22,240 nucleotides of DNA from a virus, in the IMG/VR virus record IMGVR_UViG_3300038441_000456, positions 1-22,240 of that record; one strand, written 5' to 3'. Below, in pieces: positions 1 through 6,637 of this stretch. Both the position numbers and the translations under genes were made by a program. The notes below the pieces were generated by a model, which worked only from the letters and a program-made list of their open reading frames with translations, did not search any database and was not told the origin of the DNA. The number at the start of each line of letters is the position of its first letter. Positions within the stretch are counted from its first letter, which is position 1.

Positions 1-5
1 CTCTC

Positions 6-1664
6 GTGAGCCCTCCGGAATCCGGTTCTGGGTGGCTCGATGAACTGCCGTCGCAGGCTGACGTGCTGCGGCCGTATCAGCGCGAGATCCTGGCGCGCAC
101 CGCCGTCTCGATGCGGTCTCATCGGCGGATCTGTGTGCAGGCGCCGACCGGTGCAGGCAAAACGCATTTGATCGCCGCCCTCGTTGCCGCAGCCGTGGTG
201 TTTGGGCTGCGCGTGTTGGTTCTCGCAACCCGGACGCGCCTCGTTCGTCAGCTGCACGATCGGCTGGACATGTTCGGCATCGGGCACGGCGTCATGGCGG
301 CATCGTTGCCGGGCCTGACGAACTGGTCACAGCCGGTGCAGGTCGCAAGCGTGGACACGCTGTACCGGCGCTGCATCGCCGATGCGCGCATGCCGCTACC
401 GCTGGCCGATGTGGTCGTGTTCGACGAGGCGCATCTGGCGCTCGGCGCGAGCCGGCAGAAGATCCTGAACAGCTTCCCGGCCGCGTGGCAATTCGGCTTC
501 ACGGCGACGCCAGCAAAAACGACCGGCGCCACCCTTCGGGAGCAATTCGACGAGCTGGTTCTTGGGCCAACGGTGACGGACCTAATCGACGCCGGCATGC
601 TCGTGCGGCCGCGAATTTTCTCGAAGCCGTTGATGACGGAGCGCGAGCTCAAAGCGATCAAGAAAAGCTCGGCGACTGGCGATTACGTGACGGGCGAGCT
701 ATCCGAGCTGCTGTCGCGACCGAAGCTTGTGGGGGATGTTGTGACCAACTGGCTGCGGATCGCGAACGGCCAGCGCACGCTCGTGTTTGCTTGCGACAAG
801 GCGCACGGGCAACAACTCGTGACGGAGTTTCGACAGGCCGGCATCGCGTGCGAACAGCTCACGGACGAGGACGACGACGACACACGAGAGGAGGCAATCG
901 GGCGCCTCGAATCTGGCGCAACAACAGTGCTCGTCAATTGCTTCCTGCTGTCGTACGGCATCGACATTCCGCGCGTCGAATGTGTCGTGCTGGCCCGTCC
1001 TACGCGCTCGGTCGTGCTGTACCTGCAGGCGATCGGTCGCGGCATGCGCCCGAGTGAGGGGAAGAAGTTCGTCACGGTCATCGATCACGGCCGCGTCGTC
1101 GAAAATCTCGGCCTACCAACGTACGAACGCGATTGGTCACTCGATGGCCGCAACGTGAACCAGTCAGCGCGTGAGCAGTTGGCAGAGGCGCGCATCACGG
1201 TCGAAGAGAAGCCGCGCACGTGCAAGGAGTGCGCTTGCACATGGCTCGTAACGGAGGAGGGCAGCAACTGCCCCTCGTGCGGCTGGCAACCAGTGAAGCG
1301 GGCGATGCCGGTGCAGGTCGTGCAGGCCGATCTCGGCGAGATCAACGCGATCGTTCAGCAGGAGCAGGACATGGATCGTTTCTTCGCGGAGGCGTGCAGT
1401 TGGTACGCCACGCGATGGCCGGACCGATGGGCGGAGAAGCCGAACTCCGGCCGCTACTGGGCATGGTCCCAAACGCGAACGAAGTTCAAGCGCAGCGAAG
1501 ACGAAGCCATTCCACGGCGATATTGGCAGCTCGATCTTCGTGCGCCAAGCGAAGAGACGGCCGGCTGGCTGAAGTCGCAGATGATCCGATGGGCAAAGCG
1601 CCGATACAACGAAGGCCGTGGCAAGGCGCAATACAACAAACAGCAGAGGGCGGCGCTGCCATGA
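6..1664 (+). CDS. DEAH-box superfamily 2 helicase with zinc ribbon (phage replication)
   Basis: This encodes a 552-residue SF2 DNA helicase that should unwind DNA using ATP during phage replication or recombination. Motifs are clear: Walker A APTGAGKT at residues 46-53, DEAH at 140-143, the FTATPA motif at 165-170, and motif VI QAIGRGMR at 341-348. A C-x2-C-x12-C-x2-C zinc ribbon follows at 406-425, and the C-terminal 110 residues are basic and Trp-rich, as in other phage-type RAD25/UvsW-like helicases. The GTG at position 6 is the first start visible, but the frame is open to the window edge, so the true start may lie upstream. The stop overlaps the ATG of the next gene, which suggests translational coupling with the primase-like protein. 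The helicase class is certain; the exact role is inferred. Confidence 0.88.
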   Translation: MSPPESGSGWLDELPSQADVLRPYQREILARTAVSMRSHRRICVQAPTGAGKTHLIAALVAAAVVFGLRVLVLATRTRLVRQLHDRLDMFGIGHGVMAASLPGLTNWSQPVQVASVDTLYRRCIADARMPLPLADVVVFDEAHLALGASRQKILNSFPAAWQFGFTATPAKTTGATLREQFDELVLGPTVTDLIDAGMLVRPRIFSKPLMTERELKAIKKSSATGDYVTGELSELLSRPKLVGDVVTNWLRIANGQRTLVFACDKAHGQQLVTEFRQAGIACEQLTDEDDDDTREEAIGRLESGATTVLVNCFLLSYGIDIPRVECVVLARPTRSVVLYLQAIGRGMRPSEGKKFVTVIDHGRVVENLGLPTYERDWSLDGRNVNQSAREQLAEARITVEEKPRTCKECACTWLVTEEGSNCPSCGWQPVKRAMPVQVVQADLGEINAIVQQEQDMDRFFAEACSWYATRWPDRWAEKPNSGRYWAWSQTRTKFKRSEDEAIPRRYWQLDLRAPSEETAGWLKSQMIRWAKRRYNEGRGKAQYNKQQRAALP

Positions 1665-2614
1665 TGGACTCGCATGCAATTCATTCAGTGCTAGGCGCCG
1701 AAGGCTGGCGCAATGTTTTGCTCGCGTCTGGATTGACGGAGCGGCAATTGTCGAAGAGGGCAGGGCCGTGCCCGGCATGTGGTGGCAGTGATCGTTATCT
1801 GTTCGACAACAGATACGGGCGCGGAGATTTCTTCTGTCGGCAGTGCGGGCCTGGGGACGGCTTCCAATTGCTGATGCGCGCACAAGGACTGTCGTTCAAG
1901 GACGCGCGTGCACTTGTTCTCCGGCTGGCCGGCCTCGATGAAGACAAGGAACGCGAGGAGATTTTCACAAGACTGGCGCCCGCGCCCGAGCAGCCGAAAG
2001 TCGCTCAGGTCACTAGGCGTGTGTTGCAACTCATCCGCGAAAGCTGCGCGATCGAGGACTGCGAGCCGGTGCGTGAGTACCTGGCAAGCCGCTCACTGTG
2101 GCCGCTGCCTTCGGGTCACACGCTACGAGCTCATTCCTCGGTCGAGTACTGGCACGACAAGCGACCCATTGGCCGATTCCCGGCGCTCCTCGGCATCGTG
2201 CGCGACGCAAACGGCGAGACCGTCACCGTGCATGTGACGTACCTGGAGCCGAGCGGCGAGAAGCTTCGCGACTTCGATCCTCGCAAGATCCTCTCTGGCA
2301 TGAGCGGGCGTGAGGGCTGCGCAGTTCGGCTGATGTCGCACCGTGCAACTCTCGGCATCGCTGAAGGCATCGAGACTGCGCTGTCTGCATCAGTGCTTCA
2401 CGAGATGCCCGTGTGGGCCGCGCTCAATACCTCGCTTCTGCAGAAGTTCACGCCACCGGCAGGCGTCGAGCGGCTAGTGATCTTTGCTGACCGTGACGTG
2501 GCTGGGCTTGAGTCCGCATCGAAGCTCATGGAGCGATTGCAGGGGCGCATTGTGATGGAAGTGCGCACGCCGAAGTCGAAGGACTGGAACGACTCTCTGC
2601 GGAGCGCGGCATGA
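1661..2614 (+). CDS. Primase-like protein: zinc-binding domain plus Toprim domain
   Basis: A 317-residue protein resembling phage P4-alpha/T7 gp4-type primases, expected to make RNA primers at the replication fork. An N-terminal zinc ribbon is visible (Cys37-x2-Cys40 and Cys59-x2-Cys62, with the GGSDR motif between). The C-terminal third is a Toprim domain: EGIE at 235-238, the acidic pair ADRD at 276-279, and the terminal KDWND motif at 307-311 typical of the Toprim_3 type. No helicase Walker motif is present, so unwinding is presumably supplied by the preceding gene. The reading frame is open further upstream, but the ATG overlapping the helicase stop is the sensible start because the zinc ribbon begins 36 residues later. 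It ends in an ATGA overlap with the next gene. Confidence 0.85.
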   Translation: MMDSHAIHSVLGAEGWRNVLLASGLTERQLSKRAGPCPACGGSDRYLFDNRYGRGDFFCRQCGPGDGFQLLMRAQGLSFKDARALVLRLAGLDEDKEREEIFTRLAPAPEQPKVAQVTRRVLQLIRESCAIEDCEPVREYLASRSLWPLPSGHTLRAHSSVEYWHDKRPIGRFPALLGIVRDANGETVTVHVTYLEPSGEKLRDFDPRKILSGMSGREGCAVRLMSHRATLGIAEGIETALSASVLHEMPVWAALNTSLLQKFTPPAGVERLVIFADRDVAGLESASKLMERLQGRIVMEVRTPKSKDWNDSLRSAA

Positions 2615-2904
2615 GCATCTGGTCCTTCATCAAAACGCATCACCCGCTACTCGCGCGAGAAATTGTGTCCGCGATAGAGCAGGGCATCGACACGATCGAC
2701 ATGGCGCGGACCGGGCAGAACTCGCGCCGTTACGTGTGGAGCTGCATTCAGTCCCATAACCCAGCACTGGCTCAACTGCTGAGTGACGCGGGGTTCCTTG
2801 AGGTAAAGGCGCACTTCGGTGCATCCGTTCAGCTCGAGTGCCGCGTGATCTGCCAGGCGATTGCGAAAGCTCGGCGTGTCCCACGTGCATCGGAGGCCGC
2901 ATGA
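2611..2904 (+). CDS. Hypothetical small protein
   Basis: This encodes a 97-residue protein of unknown function. It is predicted mostly helical, with a repeated pattern around SIQSHNPALAQ / KTHHPLLARE (residues 8-17 and 47-57) suggesting two related helical hairpins, perhaps an internal duplication of a helix-turn-helix-like unit. It has no signal peptide or membrane segment. It begins in an ATGA overlap with the primase stop and ends in an ATGA overlap with the next gene, so it is a genuine member of the replication operon. A small DNA-binding accessory role is possible but unsupported by a recognised family. Confidence 0.7.
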   Translation: MSIWSFIKTHHPLLAREIVSAIEQGIDTIDMARTGQNSRRYVWSCIQSHNPALAQLLSDAGFLEVKAHFGASVQLECRVICQAIAKARRVPRASEAA

Positions 2905-3179
2905 CGAGCGAGAATCACGCAGCCAAGTGTGCCGAGTGGCGAGCCAAGAATCGCGAGCGCGTTCGCGAATACAACCGCGCAAGGTACGCCAAGCGCAAAG
3001 CCGCGCAGAAGCCTGAAAAAACTCCGAGCGCGATTCAGTGGGCGAAGGAGCGAGCGGAGCAAAAGGCTTTTAAGGCACAGATCAAGGCACGCGAGGCGGC
3101 ACGTCGGGAGCGCGTCCAGAAGGAGATCGACAAGCGCGAGCGGCTGAGACGTGAGCTGCAGATCGAGTGGCGCGGATGA
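2901..3179 (+). CDS. Small highly basic helical protein
   Basis: A 92-residue, extremely charged Lys/Arg/Glu-rich protein with two Cys/Trp-containing N-terminal turns followed by long helices. The segment around residues 13-32 (WRAKNRERVREYNRARYAKR) resembles the basic N-terminal DNA-binding strip seen in several phage HNH and endonuclease VII proteins, but no catalytic HNH residues follow here. The open frame extends upstream to 2838, yet the ATG at 2901 overlaps the previous stop like the neighbouring junctions and is preferred. It ends in an ATGA overlap with the nuclease gene, so the pair may act together. Nucleic-acid binding is inferred from composition and context only. Confidence 0.65.
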   Translation: MTSENHAAKCAEWRAKNRERVREYNRARYAKRKAAQKPEKTPSAIQWAKERAEQKAFKAQIKAREAARRERVQKEIDKRERLRRELQIEWRG

Positions 3180-3478
3180 GCTACAGGAATCACTTCGACA
3201 AGCCGGACAAGGTAACGCAGCAGATTGTGGACGAGCTGCGCGCCCTGCATTTCTCGGTCGAATTCGTGGGACGCCCGGTAGATCTGCTTGTTCGCAAAGC
3301 AGCGTGGCCCCCGAACCGGTGGGCGATGATCGAGGTGAAGCGGCCAGCGAACAAGAAGGGAGAGCCTAAGCTCGACAAGAGGCAAAAGGATCAAGCCGAG
3401 TTCTGCGCTGAGTATGGCGTGCCGTATGTGACGAACACGCTGCAGGCGATCGAGTACCTGACGACCCTACGGTGGTAG
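3176..3478 (+). CDS. Small PD-(D/E)XK-type nuclease (VRR-NUC/resolvase-like)
   Basis: A 100-residue protein with the core of a PD-(D/E)XK nuclease: helix with a conserved Gln/Glu (residues 14-20), PVD at 34-36, IEVK at 52-55 after a strand, then a helix with QKDQAEF at 70-76 and a terminal strand GVPYVT at 81-86. This spacing matches minimal Holliday-junction-resolvase-like and VRR-NUC nucleases found in phage replication modules, where they process branched DNA before packaging. A GTG three codons upstream is possible, but the ATG forming an ATGA overlap with the previous gene is preferred. It follows the basic protein directly. The fold assignment is good; the substrate is unknown. Confidence 0.75.
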   Translation: MSYRNHFDKPDKVTQQIVDELRALHFSVEFVGRPVDLLVRKAAWPPNRWAMIEVKRPANKKGEPKLDKRQKDQAEFCAEYGVPYVTNTLQAIEYLTTLRW

Positions 3479-3481
3479 CAA

Positions 3482-3916
3482 ATGGCGGCAGTCATGAATG
3501 AAGTGCGAAAGATCCGAAACGGCGTTCCGGCTGAAGTGCACACCCTGCTGACCAGGTGGGGCGACTACAAGCGGCGCCCGTCACGAGCAACAGATGAAGG
3601 GCCGCAGGGCTACCCGAAAGAGTCGCCATTCGTGAAGGCCGCGAAATACGGCGAGCTTGGCATCCCGCAGGAAACGAACGTTCGGGTCGTCTCTGACCCC
3701 GATCCGGCGTATGTGCAGGAGGTCGATCGGATACTGAGCACGATGCCGCAGGAGTTACGCAAGGTGATCGACATGCGCTACTGCCCGCCGACGAATGAAT
3801 ACGGCAATGAGCCGCCGTTCGCGATGATGGCGCAGATGCTCTACATGAGCGTGAGCACGTTTCGCGCTCGGCTCGAGTCGGCACAGTGGTTTGTGTTCGC
3901 GAGGATGTATCCATGA
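3482..3916 (+). CDS. Putative phage late regulator (antiterminator Q / RinA-like HTH)
   Basis: A 144-residue protein that ends in a sigma-region-4-like helix-turn-helix: STMPQELRKVIDMRYC (about 90-105) followed by PFAMMAQMLYMSVSTFRARL (about 115-134). The LL-x-RWGDYKRR motif near residues 22-31 resembles the start of phage Q-type antitermination and RinA/ArpU late-regulator proteins. It is the last gene before the main non-coding gap, the position Q occupies in lambdoid phages, and a candidate promoter and terminator lie downstream. The ATG at 3482 has a GGTGG just upstream; an in-frame ATG at 3494 is also possible. A late transcription regulator is likely; whether it antiterminates or activates is not decided by the sequence. 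Confidence 0.62.
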   Translation: MAAVMNEVRKIRNGVPAEVHTLLTRWGDYKRRPSRATDEGPQGYPKESPFVKAAKYGELGIPQETNVRVVSDPDPAYVQEVDRILSTMPQELRKVIDMRYCPPTNEYGNEPPFAMMAQMLYMSVSTFRARLESAQWFVFARMYP

Positions 3917-3922
3917 GCGCGA

Positions 3923-3958
3923 AGTTAACTTGATGTTAACTAATCCGGAAAATAAGGT
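3923..3958 (+). promoter_or_regulatory. Candidate late promoter with palindromic operator
   Basis: A perfect 7-bp inverted repeat, AGTTAAC-TTGAT-GTTAACT (3923-3941), lies just after the regulator gene in an AT-rich patch. Its centre overlaps a possible -35, TTGATG (3930-3935), followed after 17 bases by TAAGGT (3953-3958), which keeps the most important -10 bases (TA....T). The match is modest. Position downstream of the Q-like gene and upstream of the late genes supports a regulated promoter; the exact elements are inference. Confidence 0.35.
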
Positions 3959-4055
3959 GGCACCGTTGGGTATTGCGCATGTAACCCAGCACACCGCCGC
4001 ATCACTGACACGCACACGCGAATCACCTCAGCAGTTCGACTGCGGCACCCTTTAG
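3933..4055 (+). other. Possible 40-codon leader ORF or decayed gene start
   Basis: The regulator stop overlaps an ATG (3913) that opens a six-codon frame, MSAKLT then TGA at 3931-3933; that TGA overlaps an ATG at 3933 opening a 40-codon frame to TAG at 4053-4055. Inside it, a good Shine-Dalgarno-like AAGGTGG (3954-3960) precedes an in-frame TTG at 3966, which would give 29 residues. The peptide is unrecognised and its composition is unremarkable. It may be a leader peptide, the remnant of a gene that once followed in the operon, or chance. Confidence 0.18.
3967..3988. repeat. Imperfect inverted repeat in the late leader
   Basis: TGGGT and ACCCA arms of 5 bp enclose 12 bases that contain the palindrome TGCGCA. 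The inner and outer symmetry centres are offset by one base, so it is an imperfect dyad. It lies just downstream of the candidate promoter and could be a regulator site, a pause hairpin, or chance. Confidence 0.2.
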
Positions 4056-4102
4056 CCCGTACTCCGGATGCTCAATCCCCCGAGCTACCGTTGAGTTTTG
4101 GC

Positions 4103-4129
4103 AGCCCGCGACGAGCGGGCTTTTTATTT
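4103..4129 (+). terminator. Intrinsic terminator before the late operon
   Basis: A perfect 7-bp GC-rich stem, AGCCCGC (4103-4109) and GCGGGCT (4115-4121), closes a GACGA loop and runs into TTTTATTT. It sits 12 bases before the first late gene and after the regulator gene, with no obvious promoter after it. It would therefore have to be overcome for late expression. The structure is clear; its regulatory use is inferred. Confidence 0.85.
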
Positions 4130-4140
4130 CTGGAGTTCAC

Positions 4141-4518
4141 ATGACCCCTTACTTCCGCATCACTCTCGTGGTGCTCGCGATCATTGGCGGCTCGATGCTG
4201 ACCTACGCTGCGAGCGCGCAGGAGCCGCGCACGGCAACGCTCACGTTCGATGCAGTCACGCACTACACGGACAACACGCCAATCCCTGCTGGCGCTGTAA
4301 TCAGCTACCGCGTGTTCCAGGGCACGTGCGGGAGCGATCAGAAGCAACTCGTCGGCACGATCACGGAGACGGGCACGACGATTACCAGCGGCCTCGAGCG
4401 CGGCGGCAACTACGGCTGGCAGATTGTTGCGGTAGTGAACGGCGAAGAGTCGGAACTCAGCAACGAAGATTGCAAGGCGTTCCTCGTTCCGAAGACGGTC
4501 ACGATTACGGTGCGCTGA
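4141..4518 (+). CDS. Secreted protein with fibronectin type III-like domain
   Basis: A 125-residue protein with a hydrophobic N-terminal segment (residues 5-24) ending in AASAQ, a good Sec signal peptidase I site near 26-27. The mature part is about 98 residues with the strand pattern of a fibronectin type III domain: TATLTFDAVTHYTDNTPIP at 31-49, SYRVFQG at 55-61, TITSGLERGGNYGWQIVAV at 80-98, and a final ESELSNEDCK. Two cysteines, Cys63 and Cys111, could form a disulphide after export. A TGGAG Shine-Dalgarno sits 5 bases before the ATG. It is the first gene after the terminator. Free FnIII-like domains on phages often bind cell surfaces, but with a cleavable signal this one should go to the host periplasm, so a virion role is not assured. 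Confidence 0.72.
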   Translation: MTPYFRITLVVLAIIGGSMLTYAASAQEPRTATLTFDAVTHYTDNTPIPAGAVISYRVFQGTCGSDQKQLVGTITETGTTITSGLERGGNYGWQIVAVVNGEESELSNEDCKAFLVPKTVTITVR

Positions 4519-4658
4519 TGGCTTCTCGTGCTCGCGAGTTCTTGCTCAAGGGCAAGTGGCTGCGAGCAAAAGAGCTAGCAATCATGTGGTCTATGTCAGC
4601 CGAAGGCGCAACGCTGAAGGCATTAAAACAGCGTTTGCCCGTCCGCTGGACGATCTAA
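4518..4658 (+). CDS. 46-residue small protein, possible HTH
   Basis: A short, basic protein whose TGATG start overlaps the stop of the secreted protein gene and whose TAA abuts the GTG of the next. The pattern KWLRAKELAIMWSMSAEGA (residues 13-31) followed by a Leu/Lys helix looks like a minimal helix-turn-helix or winged-helix fragment, as in small phage DNA-binding proteins. The longer open frame upstream overlaps the secreted-protein gene and is not credible. Tight coupling on both sides argues that it is translated. No family is recognised. Confidence 0.5.
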   Translation: MASRAREFLLKGKWLRAKELAIMWSMSAEGATLKALKQRLPVRWTI

Positions 4659-5342
4659 GTGGCCCACGTCAACGGCGGCCAGGCGACCGGCAGTTTCGGC
4701 GGGACGCCGAGCTCGGTAACGATTCCGTTCACGGCGACAGCCGGCAACACGCTTCTCCTTGCGTGCTTCACCTCAAGCGGTGCGGCAATTACCGGTGTCA
4801 CGGACAACGCCGGCAACACCTGGACGCTCGACACGACGCTGAACAACACAGCCTTTTTCCGGCTGGATCAGGTTGGCGCGAGCGTACCAACGACGGTCAA
4901 CATCGCCTTTAGCGGCGGTGGCAGCGCACTCGCTCGAGCTTCCATCGAGGAAGTGTCAGGTCTCGTCGGGGCGACTCTCGACGACACAAGCTTCGTCACT
5001 ACGTCATTTGGACGGAGCCACAGCGTTGCGGCTGATCCGACCGTTGCGAGCGCACACGCGTTCGGGACGATGAGTTTCAACGGCGGCGGTGCGCCCAATA
5101 TTGAGAATCTCGTGAGCATCGGCGGTGCTTCGACGCTTCTCACGTCTGGCGCTGCGCCTGCAGGCGTTGCCGGCTGGTACAACGCCGATCTTGGAGCCGC
5201 GGGCACTAAGACGCTCGGCTTCTCGTGGGATGCTGCGAACGGCAGCGGGATGACCTGCGATCTTGCGGCCGTCACCTATGCGCCTGCGGGCGGTGGCGGA
5301 ACCACATCGATTCTCAAGCAGATGATGCACTACTACCAATGA
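4659..5342 (+). CDS. Beta-rich Gly/Thr/Ser-rich protein, probable virion decoration or adhesin
   Basis: A 227-residue protein dominated by short beta strands rich in Gly, Ala, Thr and Ser with few charges. The N-terminal half (about 20-110) follows a lectin/jelly-roll-like pattern (TIPFTATAGNTLLLACF, GVTDNAGNTWTLDTT, FFRLDQVGAS) seen in many phage and environmental proteins of structural or cell-surface type. There is no signal peptide. It starts with GTG directly after the preceding TAA, without a convincing Shine-Dalgarno, so reinitiation is likely. It ends in QMMHYYQ, a short aromatic C-terminus that recurs in small phage structural proteins. A receptor-binding or decoration role is inferred from composition and position. 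Confidence 0.55.
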   Translation: MAHVNGGQATGSFGGTPSSVTIPFTATAGNTLLLACFTSSGAAITGVTDNAGNTWTLDTTLNNTAFFRLDQVGASVPTTVNIAFSGGGSALARASIEEVSGLVGATLDDTSFVTTSFGRSHSVAADPTVASAHAFGTMSFNGGGAPNIENLVSIGGASTLLTSGAAPAGVAGWYNADLGAAGTKTLGFSWDAANGSGMTCDLAAVTYAPAGGGGTTSILKQMMHYYQ

Positions 5343-5704
5343 TCACACTGACGACGGCCGCGCAGATCAACTCGGTACTCGGTGGCAATTCGCCTGTTGG
5401 CTATGACCATCTGGTGTTGACGCCTTTCACGATGGACCCGCTTGGGTTGCTGGTGACCGGATCGTTGCGCCTAACGTCAACAGCTAATCCTCAGATGCAG
5501 CCCATCAGCGGCTCGCTCAAGATCAATGCATCCTCCGGCGAGCTGATAATTCAAGTCGAGCAGTTGGACTTCTATCGTCGGATTCAGCTCTCTCCCGGAC
5601 AGATCACGAGCGTGCGCACCATCATCACGAACGCACAGAACGCGCTCGAGACGGGGCTCGTAAGCCTTGGCGTCATCTCTGGCACGCAGAGCACGGGCGC
5701 CTAA
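5339..5704 (+). CDS. Hypothetical beta-rich protein, possibly virion-associated
   Basis: A 121-residue protein without a recognised family. Alternating hydrophobic strands occupy most of the length (HLVLTPFTMDPLGLLVTGSL at 24-43; ELIIQVEQLDFYRRIQL at 68-84), followed by a C-terminal amphipathic helix (86-110). It has no cysteine, signal peptide or membrane segment. The open frame begins upstream, but the ATG at 5339 overlaps the previous stop (ATGA) and is preferred. The next gene begins immediately after its TAA. Its place among beta-rich and fibre-like genes suggests a virion component. Confidence 0.55.
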   Translation: MITLTTAAQINSVLGGNSPVGYDHLVLTPFTMDPLGLLVTGSLRLTSTANPQMQPISGSLKINASSGELIIQVEQLDFYRRIQLSPGQITSVRTIITNAQNALETGLVSLGVISGTQSTGA

Positions 5705-6637
5705 ATGTCCGTTCGGCGGATCAAGGCGGGCACGACGGATGTAAGCATCGTTATCCGCATTATCGACAGCACGGATGGCACGCCGGAAACGGGCGTCGTT
5801 TTCAACACATCCGGCATCGATCTTTGGTATCGCCGCGAGGGCGCAGCATCGGTCGATATCACTGAGGCGACTCTGTCCGCTCTGACGGATGCACACACGG
5901 ACGGCGGGTTCCTGCACATCAATGATGGCTGGTATCGCCTAGACCTGCCCGATGCTGCTTGCGCGTCCGGTGTGAGCGGAGTGCAGATCGGCGGCACAGT
6001 CACTGGAATGGTTGTGCTCGCGCCGTATGTCGAGCTCGAAGTGAATAATGCCGCGGATGTCTATTCCCGCCTCGGCGCTCCTGCTGGCGCATCTATCTCA
6101 GCGGACATCGCGGCAATCGAAGCGCAGACGGATGACATCGGCGCCGCGGGCGCGGGACTCACGGCAATTCCATGGAACGCAGCCTGGGATGCCGAGGTGC
6201 AATCGGAGGTTGCTGATGCGTTGGCCGTGTACGACCCACCGACGAATGCAGAACTCACGGCTGCAACTGCGAATCTCGATGTCGCTGTGTCCTCACGGCT
6301 TGCTAGCGCCAGCTATACGGCACCACTGACGGCCGCTGGCACTCGCAGTGCACTCGGGCTCGCGAGCGCCAATCTGGACACGCAGCTGTCGACCATAGAT
6401 ACCGTTGTCGATTCGATCTTGGTCGATACCGCGGAGATCGGCGCTGCCGGCGCTGGCCTTACGGCGCTCGCGGCGCAATCAAGCGTGGACACCATTGACA
6501 CCAACGTGGATGCGATCAAAGCGAAGACCGATAGCTTGACCTTCACACAGGCCGGTCACGTTGACGCGAATATCCAGCGCATCAACGACGTAATCATCAC
6601 GGGTAATGGTCAGGTCGGAACTGAGTTCGGTGTCTGA
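5705..6637 (+). CDS. Fibre-like protein with coiled-coil/repeat stalk
   Basis: A 310-residue protein. Residues 1-115 form a compact beta domain (SIVIRIIDSTDGTPETGVVF, then a GWYRLDLPDAA element) typical of small phage fibre-head attachment domains. From about 118 the sequence becomes low-complexity, Ala/Asp/Thr-rich, with short heptad-like units such as STIDTVVDSILVDTAEIGAA and SVDTIDTNVDAIKAKTDSL; such stretches form trimeric fibre shafts. The motif IGAAGAGLTA occurs twice exactly 100 residues apart (145-154 and 245-254). The ending, with INDVIITGNG near 293-302, is characteristic of a widespread phage fibre-like family. It abuts the previous gene and overlaps the next (TGATG). A trimeric appendage is likely; the receptor is unknown. 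Confidence 0.62.
   Translation: MSVRRIKAGTTDVSIVIRIIDSTDGTPETGVVFNTSGIDLWYRREGAASVDITEATLSALTDAHTDGGFLHINDGWYRLDLPDAACASGVSGVQIGGTVTGMVVLAPYVELEVNNAADVYSRLGAPAGASISADIAAIEAQTDDIGAAGAGLTAIPWNAAWDAEVQSEVADALAVYDPPTNAELTAATANLDVAVSSRLASASYTAPLTAAGTRSALGLASANLDTQLSTIDTVVDSILVDTAEIGAAGAGLTALAAQSSVDTIDTNVDAIKAKTDSLTFTQAGHVDANIQRINDVIITGNGQVGTEFGV

Noticed and set aside
1220-1660. Upstream extension of the primase-like frame into the helicase gene
   Set aside because: The extra 147 residues are a shadow of the helicase frame, without domain similarity; the ATGA junction at 1661 fits the other junctions in the operon.
4025-4050. A tRNA-like T-arm (GCAG-TTCGA-CTGC)
   Set aside because: The loop has five, not seven, bases, and no acceptor, D or anticodon arm can be drawn around it.
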